Shown here one piece after another: positions 30,482-41,557 of a stretch of DNA of 64,000 bases; position 1 is the first letter of the stretch, and each line of letters begins with the position of its first letter. The stretch is from Tilletia caries (lineage: Eukaryota; Basidiomycota; Exobasidiomycetes; Tilletiales; Tilletiaceae): contig JALUTQ010000035.1 of assembly GCA_032718865.1 (NCBI GenBank), positions 1,054,001-1,118,000 on the forward strand. Direction: 5' to 3'. A program made the translations under genes and the position numbers. Below the pieces are notes generated by a model, which saw only the letters and a list, made by a program, of their open reading frames with translations, made no database searches and was not told the origin of the DNA.

Positions 30482-32239
30482 TCAGTCGACGAGGATAACA
30501 GCATGTGAGCCCTTCCCACTCTGCACAACCAGAAAGCCAGGAGCATCGCGCTTCCCATCTCTCCCCAACAAATCCGCCTCGACCACACATCGCCCAAGCT
30601 CCGCCTTCCCAACGCCAACCGAATTCAAATAAACGCCACCATTGACCAAGGTACGCCTCGCCTCCGCGCGAGACTTCGCCAGCCCTACATCCGCCACGAC
30701 TTTCCAGACTTCCTTCCCGAGCAGGTGGGCGCGCGGGAGCCGTTTGAGATTGGGCAGGCCTTGGAAGACGTGCTCGATTGTGGAGCGCGGGAGGGAGGTG
30801 TATGAGGAGGAGGAGAAGAGGATGGAGGATGCTTGTTTTGCTCGTTCGAGGGCTTGGTCGCCGCGGAGGAGGGCGGTGAGGTGGGAGGCTAGGATCGTCT
30901 GGGCTGCTCGTGGCCATTTCGTCCCTTTCGCTGCTGATGTTTCTGAGTCCGTTGCCTGTTCTGTGAGATGTTCTTGACTTCGGGCGTCGGGAGGGAGTAA
31001 GGTGAGTTTGGAGAGGAGCGAGGAGACGTCGGCATCGGTCACGCTGCGGAGGAAGTACTGGTATAGATCGAGATCCGATGTCAGCGCTGGGTCGAGCCAG
31101 ACTGCGTTTCCGGCTGATTTTCCGAACTTGGCTCCGGTAGATGTGGTCAAGAGGGGCACGGTGAGACCGTAGGCGGGGGCAGCTGACTCCGAAGTCGAGC
31201 CTGATTCCGCCGGTGCCGAGGGAGTGGCTGGATTCGATGGAATACCTTCCCGTCGGATCAGTTCGATACCGGCCATGATGTTTCCAAGCTGGTCCGATCC
31301 GCCGATCTGGACGGTGCAGTTCCAGGGCGAGGCGTGCAGGAGGGAGAAATCGTAGGCTTGCAGGAGCTGATAGGAGAATTCTGTGAAGGAGAGTCCTGGT
31401 GGATTTGGATTGGAAGGTGTAGGCTGTATTCTTCGCTTGACACTGTTTGAATTGAGGAGAGTAAGTTTCATAGGAAGGCAGTAAATAGAGCAGAGATTGT
31501 AAAGGTGAACTGACCTATCTCGGGCGAGCATGTCTCCGATGCGGACGTGTCTGCCGACACCACTGAGGAAGTCAAGGATGTTCATCTGTTCGTAGAAGGG
31601 GCGGTTGTTGACGACGAAGACGGAGCCATGGCCGACTTTGATGGCTGCGAGAGTCTCCTTGCGCTTGAGCAACGACTGCACCTCCTCCCATTCGTTCCGT
31701 TGACCACGGGTAGCCTCTGACGGCGGTGAAGGGGGCAAGTTCTGGGCGGCCCATTCGCTAGCCTTCCCAAAAAATTCACACAGCTGGTGTACGATGCCAT
31801 CGAGGTTGCGCTCGAGCACGGCCGAGTCCAGCGCGGAGCGTTCGCTTTTCCGACCACTGGGATCACCAATCGAGCCCGTCGCCCCACCGACAAGGGCGAT
31901 GCAGCGATGTCCAGCATGTGCGAGGTGGAAGAGGGCGAAGAGCGGGAGGAGGTTGCCGAGATGGAGAGAGGGCGCGCTGGGGTCGATGCCGAGGTAGATC
32001 GTCCTTGGGGTGGTGGTGGGTGAGTGGAGATGGGGAGCGAGGGCGCGGGAGGTTGTGTGTTGGATGAGACCGCGGGTGTGGAGCTCGTGCATGGGTCCGA
32101 GGGCCGAGGTCGCGGTTGAGGAGGAGCATCGCCGCTGTGGTGCACCTGCTGCTGGGGCGAGTGCGAGTGCGATGGTTCTGCTGCGCAGTGCTGCGAGTGT
32201 GGGTGTGAGTGCGAGCCGTGTTGTCGCTGCCATCGCCAT
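30482..32239 (-). CDS. MSY1: Mitochondrial tyrosyl-tRNA synthetase
   Basis: Exons 32239-31515 and 31442-30482 give 561 residues. The 72-nt intron is a multiple of three and has no stop, so the unspliced frame is also open; splicing restores the family sequence DMLARDSVKRR. The N-terminus is Ala/Arg-rich without acidic residues (mitochondrial presequence). Class I motifs are present: YLGIDPSAPSLHLGNL (HIGH equivalent HLGN), the Tyr-binding segment SYQLLQAYDFSLL, QIGGSDQLGNI, and the KMSKS equivalent KFGKS. A C-terminal S4-like RNA-binding region (VADVGLAKSRAEARRTLVNGGVYLN) follows. It charges mitochondrial tRNA-Tyr. A Ser/Ala-rich insert near residues 300-325 is low complexity. It is divergent from RCY1 with 256 nt between the starts. 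Confidence 0.93.
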   Translation of the reverse strand: MAMAATTRLALTPTLAALRSRTIALALAPAAGAPQRRCSSSTATSALGPMHELHTRGLIQHTTSRALAPHLHSPTTTPRTIYLGIDPSAPSLHLGNLLPLFALFHLAHAGHRCIALVGGATGSIGDPSGRKSERSALDSAVLERNLDGIVHQLCEFFGKASEWAAQNLPPSPPSEATRGQRNEWEEVQSLLKRKETLAAIKVGHGSVFVVNNRPFYEQMNILDFLSGVGRHVRIGDMLARDRSVHLYNLCSIYCLPMKLTLLNSNSVKRRIQPTPSNPNPPGLSFTEFSYQLLQAYDFSLLHASPWNCTVQIGGSDQLGNIMAGIELIRREGIPSNPATPSAPAESGSTSESAAPAYGLTVPLLTTSTGAKFGKSAGNAVWLDPALTSDLDLYQYFLRSVTDADVSSLLSKLTLLPPDARSQEHLTEQATDSETSAAKGTKWPRAAQTILASHLTALLRGDQALERAKQASSILFSSSSYTSLPRSTIEHVFQGLPNLKRLPRAHLLGKEVWKVVADVGLAKSRAEARRTLVNGGVYLNSVGVGKAELGRCVVEADLLGRDGKRDAPGFLVVQSGKGSHAVILVD

Positions 32240-32495
32240 CGCTGCTGTGCTCGCTGTCGACTTTACCCTCGCCGCTGTCGACCTGAGCTTCTTCGGATGG
32301 CCCGATCTCGTTTTCTTATCTTATCTAATCAGCCACGTGGCGGCTGCAAATGATCACTGCGCTGATGATCATAGCACCTCCAACACTGACTGCGAATGAT
32401 GGCGATGAAGTCGAGACCGTCGACGGTAGCAGCGGCGCTTCTGAGCAGACAACACCGACAGCAGACAGACAGCGGCAGAAAGAGATGCGCATAGG
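32240..32495. promoter_or_regulatory. Bidirectional promoter between MSY1 and RCY1
   Basis: A short spacer between two divergent start codons. It contains TTATCTTATCTAATC (about 32318-32332, GATA-type sites on the minus strand) and a TGATCACTGCGCTGATGATCA imperfect palindrome near 32349-32370. No TATA box was clear. Confidence 0.45.
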
Positions 32496-35400
32496 ATGCA
32501 CGGTCTGTCATGGCAGCCAATCGCGCCCACACGACGCCCTCTCTCAGCATCTCAGCACCAGCAGCGAGGGCCAGCATCAGCATCAGCATCAGCATCAGCA
32601 TCGACAGCGGTAGCAGCAGCAGCAAGAGGGGCAGCATACAACGCACCCACCAGCACCAGCACCGCACACCCAACACTCACCGCCCTCCCCGTACAGGTCC
32701 TCGTCAGGATCCTCTCCTTCCTGCCCCTGCCTGACCTGCCAGCAGCCGCACGAGCCCACTCCAGCATCGCCATTGCAATCGCACACGAGGCACTCTGGAC
32801 AGCAAGACTAGACGCCCTCCCATGGGCACCCGTCTCCTTCTGGCACCAACGTATCAACGAACTCATCACATCACACCCTTCATCAGCCAGCCCGGCAAAG
32901 GATACCACCACCGCCGCCCCTGCGCTCTCACCAACTCGCGAAGACAACGACGACGACGATGACGGCTTCGGGGACTTCGAACAGGCAGCATCTCAACCAG
33001 CCTCTACTGCAACCGGCGCAGCACCCAAGAGCTTCTTCGACGTCGACTTCTCCTCACACCTCCCCGCAGCCACAAAGGTACCCACCTCCGCCGCAGGCAC
33101 ACAGGTCCTCTTCAGCGCAACCCCTTACAGACGCTTCCCCTCGCCAGACAAGCACGACACATATCGCAAGGTGCGCGCATACACCACTCTCCTCCGTCCG
33201 CTGGCCACGTACCTCCTACAAGCGATTCCAGACGACTTCCTGCAGGGCCGTGTCCAAGCAGGCACCGCCCCCAGAGAGCTCTCCTTACTCGGCGATGACT
33301 CAATACATGCGCATGAACAGGACGAAGACGCTTCCAATGACAATGCCCTCCCGTTCGAGCTCACACCAACCTACCTCTGGTCACATCCTTCCTTGCCCAA
33401 CGGCTCAACCCTCACCTGGAACGACCAAGCCGCTCTCCTCTCCAACCTCGTCCGCTTCCTCTCCCCAACCCCCGCACATCGCTTTCAAGGTGTGCGCACC
33501 CCTCCACCCACTTTCGCATGGAAGTACGAAGGCGGACTGTGGCCCTGGCCGTCGTCTCAAGCCGAGACTGCGGAGCTACTCTCCCGACTCACCGGGCCGG
33601 GCCGCACCGATCTCAAGGGCAAGAGGGCCAGTTTCGCAGGCATCTGGCGCGTCTCCGATGCCGTTCGACACGAGTCGAGAGGCTATGAGCTTCCAAGTCG
33701 AAGAGAGGGCTCTCCTCCCCCGGGTTCCATCCCAGAAGACGCATCTCCCAATCCGGACAAGAACGCGCCTCAAGAAGTCAAAACGCCGAATGAAATGCTG
33801 GAAATGCATCTTCGACGCTCGCACCAGCTACATATCCTCACCCTCGCCTTGCTCTCCCATGCCACCGCACTCGAGCACACGGTCCTCCTTCCCGTCTTCG
33901 AGGGGGCGGGCGAGCGGAAGAAGGACGCCGAACGGGCAGCGGGTCTGCTCGGCACGTCCAATCAATCCGACGCAGCCCCTGCAAGTCCACTCCAGATGAC
34001 CAAGCCTGCCTTCGGCACGGGCGCCACCGCCGACTCGGTCAGGAGGGCCGAGGAGACGATGGCCAGCGCCGCGCGGGCTGCCTGGAGTCTTCGTCGCGCT
34101 TTCATCGTACGAGATGTGTTGAAAGATTCACGGGCGCTGCATTCGAAGGCGAAAGCGAGGTCCCACGATGAGGGCGTGTCTGAACCGGTGGGTCAGGAGG
34201 AGCAGTTATTGGGTACGAATGTGGGGCCTGGTATGCTCGCTCGACCGCCTGCTACTTCTGTCGAGTCTGCGGAGGGCAGCAGTAGCACGCTTCCGAATGG
34301 GCCGACCAACACGACGAGCAGCTCAACCCCGGCCACGACCTCAGCTGGCGTGTCGGAAACTGTCATCATCGACTCGACGCCCAAGCTCACTCGGACGACA
34401 GCTACGGAGCTTGCGGCGCTCGGCTACCGTCTCTTCCAAACCTTCCTCACCTCCTTACCCATCTTACAACGCACCTCGACCCTCCGACGCTCCCACGACC
34501 CTCGCTCGAACATCATCTCCTTCTCCCTCCCGCCCCTTGCATCCCAGTCGAGCACGAGCTACAATACGGGCACGGACCTCGACTTTGGGCCGATGGCGGA
34601 TGCGTTCATCCCTGCGCTTACTGATGCGCTTCGGGAGGGCTTGGAGCTTGTCCGACGGTTGTTCCCCGGTGGCGAGGGGCAGGATGTGGATGTGCAGCTG
34701 TTGAGGAGGGTGGTGGAGGTTGTTCTGATGGGGGAGTATGTCGATGGACTGATGGCGCAGATTGCGAATTTGGAGAAGTCCAGTGGTGGTGGGGTGGGGA
34801 CGGCGGGGATGGGGAAGTGGGTGGAGGATATTCAGGGGAAGCCGCCGTTAAGTCTTCGGGCGCTGCCTGCGGCGTTCGCTCAGGCCATGAGGCTTCCCAC
34901 CGTCTTGATCCCCGAGACCGCTTCGACGACGTCAAAGGATGCGCAGGTAGCCAACAACAAAGCAGCCGGACCTGGACAGCCAGATCCCGAACACGAGCGA
35001 GCCCGACTCCGGGCGGAGGACGTCATCTATCTCGCCTTCGAACCCCGGATGGACGCCTACCTGGCCAACGAGCGAGACTGGGTCCAGCGCGGGATGGACC
35101 GCATCTGTGCGCGCTGGAGCACTTCGAACGACGGTGCGCTGATCTGCTCGCAACAGCAACAAGGCGTCAAGACGGACGAGGCCTTCCTGGCATCGGCAAA
35201 CCCTGCTGCTGCGAAGAAGAGCTTCTTGACGAGCTTTAAGGACGTGTTGCTCGTCCCTGTTAGCGTCGTACCGCGCACGGCGAACTTTGTGAGCGGGGCT
35301 GTCGTTAGCACGTTTGCGCCTAGGCGGAGGGATACGGCTGGTGGGGTTGGGGAGGATGGTGGTGGTGGTGGTGGATCTGCGGGGCTAGGTGTGGGTGTTA

Positions 35401-37318
35401 GTACGCCTGTGGGGAGGGCGAGTCCGAATCTGGAGATGGGAGGCGGAGGGATGGAAGGCGCGGGTGGTGGTGGGTATATGGACTTCAGTAAAGGAGGCGA
35501 CAGTCCCTTTGGGATCGGGGACGATGAGGATGATGAGGAGACGGAGGAGAAAGGTCGGGACGGTGATCATGATGATGATGGTGGGTTCGGGTTCTCGAAG
35601 GCGTCGTCGGGTTCGAATCCTTCTCCGTTCGCAGCGTCGGAGGCGAATGAGTGGGCGTCGGCTGATCACGCCATTGGGCCTGCTGCGCGAGTAGGGGCTG
35701 CGAGTCCCGGTAGCTCCTCTGCGCCAGCGGCTGCGCTGGATGAAGGCTGGGGCGACTTCGCTTCGTCTTCGGTGGCTTCGTCATCCGCGTCCAGTGCCGG
35801 TCTGTCGACGCGTCGGACGAGTGTGGCGACGACGGCGACTACGACGAACACTGCTGGTGGTCGATTATCCGTCGTCTCTTCTTCGGCTCAGCAGCTTGCT
35901 CCGCCGTTCGTCTCTGTTGGGGGACCGGCCTCCGGTCGTTCGACGCCTACGCCTGGTTATGGCGCGTATGCTGGCTCGGGACGATCCACTCCGCAGCCTA
36001 TCGGGCGAAGCGGGACACCGGTGCCTAAGAATCGGACGGCTCTCTCGAGGTTGCAGCTCCTGCTCAGTCTGGACGTCGCGCTGGAGCTGATCCATTTGAA
36101 CCGGGACACGCTGAAGCGCATCGAGACGTTCCGAGGTTTCCCCGGCGCGTATGGGATGCGAGTCCGGCAGGAGATCGAAGGCATCGCCGTCGTCTTCCTG
36201 CAGACGTTGAGTGAGAAACACCTGACTCCCGGACTGAAGGAGGCCACTGAGCAGGTCAAAGCCTGGATCCCGGCCGAGCACGATTCGTCGTCGTCTACGA
36301 GCAGCAAGCGGAAGAAGAACCAGCGACTGGAGGAGATTGCGAATGCTCGTATGGGACGAAGGGACGACGGTTCGAAATCGGACGAAGCTGTCGAGCCGCT
36401 TGTGCACTTCTTCGAACTTGTGCATGTGGGCGATGCGATCCAGCAGATGGTACAAGTCTACTTCGACCAGGAACTCAGCCGACATGTGGACCGGACCGAC
36501 TTCCTGAACGTCGTCGTACGCGAGAAGAAGCGATTCGAGGGCACGCTGGACGAATGTGTGGCGCAGGGCCTGAACGCGGGCGTGGATGGTCTGATGGGGC
36601 AGGTTGATTACCTGATGAGCACCCGGCAGGGTCCGAGGGATTACTACCCTGAGAAGCCGGAGCATATGGATCTGGGCAACCCGACGGAGGCGTGTCAGGA
36701 TGTGATCCGGTGCTTGAAGACGCATTGCTCGATGTTGATGGGTAGTACGGATAAGTCGGTGCTGGAGGTGTTCTATCAGGAGGTCGGTCTCCGTCTGTAC
36801 GCGTGAGTTAGCGGATTCTTTTCTTGTTCTTCTGGACCCGCGAACTGTAGTGAAACTGAACTCCCATATTTTTTTTCCCCACCACAGACTGATCTGCAAA
36901 CATCTCAAGCGCCAAATCGTCTCCATCGACGGCGGCTTCAAGATCATCGCGGACCTGAACGCATACCACGCCTTCGTCGCCTCCTTCCTGCGCCAATCCC
37001 AGGTGACGACCTACTTCGACGCGCTCAAGATGCTGGGCAACATCTACATCATCGACCACCCGCGCGAGCTGGGCCAGATCGTGCGGGACGCGAACATGTT
37101 TGGGGGGCTGATGAGTCCTGAGGAGCTTTATGAGTTCTTGCAGGCGCGGGCGGATTTTAAGTCGATTGAGAAGGCGGTTGATAAGGAGATGTATGGGTTT
37201 AAGGTGAGTTTTCTTTCCGGGGTGTGGACCTCTTTCCTTGCACTTCGGTTCACTGACGAATAGCTCTGCATGTTTGCGTCCTCGCTCTCAGGTTGCGGAA
37301 GACTGTGTCATCTGCTGA
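32496..37318 (+). CDS. RCY1: Recyclin-1 (F-box, Sec10-like), with C-terminal CaaX box
   Basis: Exons 32496-36802, 36888-37203 and 37292-37318 give 1549 residues. An F-box lies near residues 63-108 (LPVQVLVRILSFLPLPDLPAAARAH). A DDDDDGFGDFE motif follows near residue 150. The long middle is partly disordered (Ser/Gly-rich, acidic stretch near residues 1010-1030). The C-terminal third is the Sec10-like fold (LQLLLSLDVALELIHLNRDT, FFELVHVGDAIQQMVQVYFDQ, LICKHLKRQIVSIDGGFKII, YFDALKMLGNIYIID). The last 27-nt exon adds VAEDCVIC, a CaaX prenylation signal, as in yeast Rcy1. Recyclins act in SCF-linked recycling of v-SNAREs and polarised membrane traffic. The start is the only ATG in frame before the F-box. 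A 360-codon open frame on the opposite strand (35865-36947) is only a shadow. Confidence 0.92.
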
Positions 37319-37584
37319 GACGCCCAAGCCTCAAAAGGCCGACGCGCCGTGGCCTTTCCTGGCACCGCCTCCTGGTTCCGCTCTTCCTCGCAAGATTCTC
37401 GACGCTCTCTTTCATGTGTATCAACAATTCCACGATGCAGCCCAGTCTGAATGAACCTTAGGACTCTGGTCCACACCGCTTCTGTATTGACGCGTGCTGT
37501 ACACAAAGATCCAGCAGAAATTGAAAGTCTCTTCGCACATTCATCAGGGTAGGCTTGCGAGAAGAACGACCTTGTGTCCCCTCA

Positions 37585-38750
37585 TCAACGACCGATCCGA
37601 ACGACCTTCTTCCGCTGCCGCCTCCCCATCTGCGCGATCTTCTCCTGCTGCTTCTCCAGCGGAGTCAACGCACGATCAGGTTTCTTCTCCTCCTCCTCCT
37701 CCTCGCCTTCCTCCTCCTCCCCTCCCAATCCCATCGCACCCAGCATGCCTCCCAACGCACCCATCCCGCCCGATCCAGCGGCGGCACCCATCGCTTTGCC
37801 CATGTCGAAATTGAGCGTGCCCGCTTCGAGGGCGGGCGAGTGCGGGGGTAGCATGGACTCGATTGAGAAGCGGGCGTCTTCGTCTTCGAGGGGTTGGGAG
37901 AGACGCAGACCGCGCTTGTGGGCCGTCTTGCGGATCAGTCGCTCGCGTTGGCGGAGCGGGGACGGTTGTACTTGTTGTTGTGCTTTTGGCTTGGATTTTG
38001 ATCTGCGCTGGAGCTGGGTGGAGGCCTTGATCTCGCTTGTTGGCGGTTCGGTCATTGGTTGCTCTTTGGGCGTCGGGGCTGGGGGGATGGGTGGTGGTTT
38101 GCCGCCGGTGAGGGGTTGGATGATCTTTGCCATAGCTTTCAGCAGCTCGATCTCTGCGAAAAACGCAGCGCACCAGGAGAGCGTAAAGCAGTGGTGAGAA
38201 GGCAGCTCCAGCGCCAGAGAGCAAAGTGTATCGCGAAAAGAGACTCACTGGAGGGAATGTGTGACTGGAACGGCTTGCCATCCTCCTTCAGCAGCTGCAC
38301 CTTGACCCGACCCGGGTTCTCCCAGTCCTTCGGATGCGTCTTGTAGATCTCATGATGGAACTTAACCCCCAAGAGCTGGCACGCATGCGCAAGGTGGATG
38401 CTCTGCGGGTACAGCGCCGCCTCTTCGTACTTCACTCTCCGGCACCCGCCCCGGTACTTGCGCTTGGCGTCGAAGTAGATGGGGTAGATGCACATCCATT
38501 TCTTCGTCTCTTCCTTCGTGGGCTCCTTGGAGCCGGAGTGCGAGAGGAGCGTGGAGCCGTCGCCTACGAAGGCGGAGGAGGAGGAGGAGCCTCCTGCTGC
38601 CGGTGGTGGAGTGGGCAGCTCGAACTGGACGGGCGGCGACAGCGTGGAAGGGCAAGAGAAAGGTCAGTATGGCAGCGCGCTCACGGCTGGGACAGTCCCG
38701 CGCACACCACGCACCTCAAAGTCGTCGTCAAAGTCTTCAATCGTTGGCAT
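37585..38750 (-). CDS. SEC65: Signal recognition particle subunit SRP19/Sec65
   Basis: Exons 38750-38715, 38624-38249 and 38153-37585 give 326 residues. The N-terminus MPTIEDFDDDFE is spliced to a Pro/Ser linker. The SRP19 fold follows (KKWMCIYPIYFDAKRKYRGG, CRRVKYEEAALYPQSIHLAHACQLLGVKFHHEIYKTHPKDW, NPGRVKVQLLKEDGKPFQ), then a Lys/Arg-rich tail. The C-terminal extension is longer than in animals, with a Gly/Met-rich segment (GALGGMLGAMGLGG), an acidic run and a basic end (RRQRKKVVRIGR), as in fungal Sec65. SRP19 binds SRP RNA helices 6 and 8 and is needed for Srp54 loading. Three exons agree in phase. Its 3' end faces that of RCY1. Confidence 0.93.
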
Positions 38751-38993
38751 CTTGTCTGGCTCGCTGAGCTCGCTGCTGGCTGTGGTCGTTGCGCTCAGAA
38801 GGTTCCCACTTGCCCCGAGTCCGTGTGAGGCAGGATGATCACACGATCATTTATCGACCTCATCGAGCTCACTGCACAAAGAGGCAAGGACGGGACAGCA
38901 GTTTACTGAATGCAGATAATATGATATGGTACAGAAAGCGAAGTGAATGGCGTCCCACAGAGATCCCGAGGATGTAGGCTTCCCGACCGGAGC

Positions 38994-40733
38994 CTATGGC
39001 GGTGGGATCGCGACAATGTTGTGCTTGTCCAACCACCACTTGTATCGGAAGAAGACCGACTTCAGTTCCGGGTCGCTCAGCTCCTCGCTCAGTCTCTTCT
39101 TGAGATTGGCAGGAATCGCTGCAAATCCGGCTGATGTACCAGTTGCGTCCGGTGCATGTCGACCCTCGATGAAGGCCTTGAGAACGTAGCCTGCCGCGGT
39201 GGCTAGCTGGACATTGTTCGTCTGCGAAACCGTGCGGAAGGTATGCTTCTCTTCGGGGCTGGCTTCCGATACCCAGAGGTCGAAGGCACGCTGATGGGCA
39301 AGCAATGGTTTCGGACTGGAACTAGGCAGGGTCCCTTTGGCTTTGGCGGGCGATTTGACTTTGGTAGATGATTTGACTGGCGACCGCGGGCGTGGAGTAG
39401 CAGAAACTGCTTGCTGTGAGAGATGAGATGTCGCCAAACGAATCGCTTCGAAGAAGTCGGTCGGGATCGTCGCAGGCGTATCTTCTGTGGTGCTCATTTG
39501 CGACTCCAAAGGCTCGTTGTCATCCACTTGACTTTCTTCGGCGAGGATCGGGTCGTCTGAGATGCTCATCTGTGACTCCGATTGTCCTAGGTCAGCGAAT
39601 TGGCCCCCTTGACTCTCCATCGCTTCCAATTCGGCAAACTCGGAGATTGAAATATAGGAATCATTTCCCTTCCTCGCAGATCCCGAAGCGGCTGAGCTAC
39701 CTTGGGAGCCTTCTACGCCGAGCCGCTGAGAACCGGACGAGGCTGAAGATTTGTTCTTCGCGTTCAGAACTGCCTTAAGTCCTGCAGCCCGCTCGTCGCT
39801 ATCGACGACATCTTGGGTTCGTTTCCGACGGAGAGGCTCCAAGCCTTCTGTCGCACCTTGGCTCTTCAGAATCGCTCGCCGCCGAATGGCCTCGTATACC
39901 TCGAGACCGACCATGACATCCGAAGCGGCGTACTTGATTTGTTCTTTGGTAAGGTGCCTTTGCGACCAATCGGATGTTCGCGCTCCATCCTTGATGAGCT
40001 TCCGACCCAGGTAGACGGCGGTCAACTCGCGCAGGCTGATCAACCGCTTGCCGTGAGGACCCCATCGCTCGGGATCGATGCGCCGAGCAAGGATCGAAAG
40101 TTCAAGAAGTCCTTCGGAGGCAATGCCTGTCACAGCACCAGAGCCAGATCCTGAAGCCACTTGACGCGTCTGCGCAGTGGAAGAAGTGGCATCTTGGTCC
40201 CTTTGTCGAAATTCGCCCTGGAGCTTCTTGGCATCACCTTCGATCCTCACGCCCGTCAGAAGCACATCGGGACGGCGAAGAATATCCTCGAGTGCCTGCG
40301 GGAAGGTCGGCATTGGGTCGCTGTCGTCGGTCTCGGGTATCATGTGCGTGATGTGGAGTATGAGGACGAGGGAGCGTGAGCAGATTTGGATGAGCGCCGT
40401 TCGGCCCACGGCGCCGCCGCGGAAGTCGAACTTCCACTCCATGTCGAAGCCGAGCACGATGGGGTCTTCCGGATCGGCGTCCGAGGGTCGTTCGAGGAGC
40501 TCAGCAAGCAGGGAATCGAGGGAAGAATCCGCGCCCGAGTTGATGTACTTTATCCGCGGACCGGAGCCAGAAACAGGAAAGGAAGGCTTTTGCCAATCGT
40601 ACGACTCCATGCCGCTTTCGAGGTCCTGCATTTCGGTCTCCTTCTGCTTCTTGTAGTCGTAGGTAGAAAACTGCGCCTTCCTGGGGGCCTTGTTCGGCTG
40701 AGCCGCACCGCTCTCTGCTGGTCGCTTCAATGC

Positions 40734-40781
<48 letters not shown>

Positions 40782-40940
40782 ACTCGCAGCTGTTGTTGTG
40801 ATATTCGCATGGCGCGGTGCAGATGACAAAACCATTGTAAGTCTACGCGCGGCTGGGTTGAGGATGGGAGGGCTGATCCTGGTGAGTAGGGAGACGTGTT
40901 GGACGAAGTTCGGCCGTACCAGGCTGGACAAGCGGTTCAT
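38994..40940 (-). CDS. DEDDy 3'-5' exonuclease-domain protein (WRN-exonuclease-like)
   Basis: A single exon of 648 residues. Exo motif I is FDMEWKF (Asp, Glu), motif II GVRIEGDAKKL (Asp) and motif III YAASDVMVGLEVY (Tyr and Asp), so all four acidic residues and the Tyr of a DEDDy nuclease are present, near residues 160-370. The first 35 residues (MNRLSSLVRPNFVQHVSLL, Arg/Ser-rich) could be a mitochondrial signal; a second ATG near 40836 would omit it. A run of 15 Ser follows, coded by a GAC-type trinucleotide repeat on the plus strand. The C-terminal 270 residues are Ser-rich, then helical (KPLLAHQRAFDLWVSE). Stand-alone WRN-like exonucleases degrade 3' ends of DNA or RNA; the substrate here is unknown. 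Confidence 0.87.
40735..40780 (+). repeat. GAC trinucleotide microsatellite
   Basis: About 15 uninterrupted GAC units that encode polyserine in the minus-strand exonuclease gene. Length polymorphism would be in frame. Confidence 0.95.
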
Positions 40941-41557
40941 GCGGAGAAGACTTCCTGGGGGAAAAGGGAAGCCACGCCGTCTGCCGTGCTTCTGTGCGAG
41001 TTACGGACTTTGCTGCGCGAAGCTCAAGCCTCAAGTCTGGACGCGTGAAGTTCGAGATGGTCGATGCCCTGACAACGTTCGAGCGTTCTTCCATCGCCAT
41101 CGCATCAGTGCAGGCTGAAAATCGTTGCGCAACGACGCGGTCCAGATATGGACGTGAACGCGACGCGTTTGTACGAGGTCGGGATCAATGTTAGATAGAT
41201 CCCAGCCATCGCCTTCACTATATATGATATACAGTTCAAGCTACCGTGGTGCGTGCGCTCCTTGGTACCCGCGCATAGGCCTGATGCCCTTGGTAACTCG
41301 CGTCGCTTCGATTGCGGGAGCGCTGAGCGTCTGTTTTCTACACATTGAATAAAATAATCATCCCTCTTCACTTCCACCATCTCCCCAAATTTCACATTTC
41401 ACACCGCAAGTCGTGTTCTCGTTCTGTGTCAAGATCCAAGCTGTCCTGACCGAGCTGCATCCTTCTTCCGACACGAAGTGCAGTCGCTCTGCTGGAGTCC
41501 TGACTGCCTAGGACGAACTTTCCCGAGCGGGCTGCCGTCCAAAGACGTTAATATAGG
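40941..41557. promoter_or_regulatory. Divergent promoter region of the exonuclease and TERT genes
   Basis: A 617-nt spacer between divergent starts. CTATATATGATATAC near 41218-41232 is the most TATA-like stretch, about 330 nt before the TERT start. No gene seen. Confidence 0.45.

Noticed and set aside
35604..35620. GGGTTCGAATCC resembling a tRNA B box
   Set aside because: It is within RCY1 codons (SGSNPSP) and no A box or cloverleaf could be drawn upstream.
35865..36947. 360-codon open frame on minus
   Set aside because: It lies entirely opposite the Sec10-like part of RCY1 and shows no family motif.
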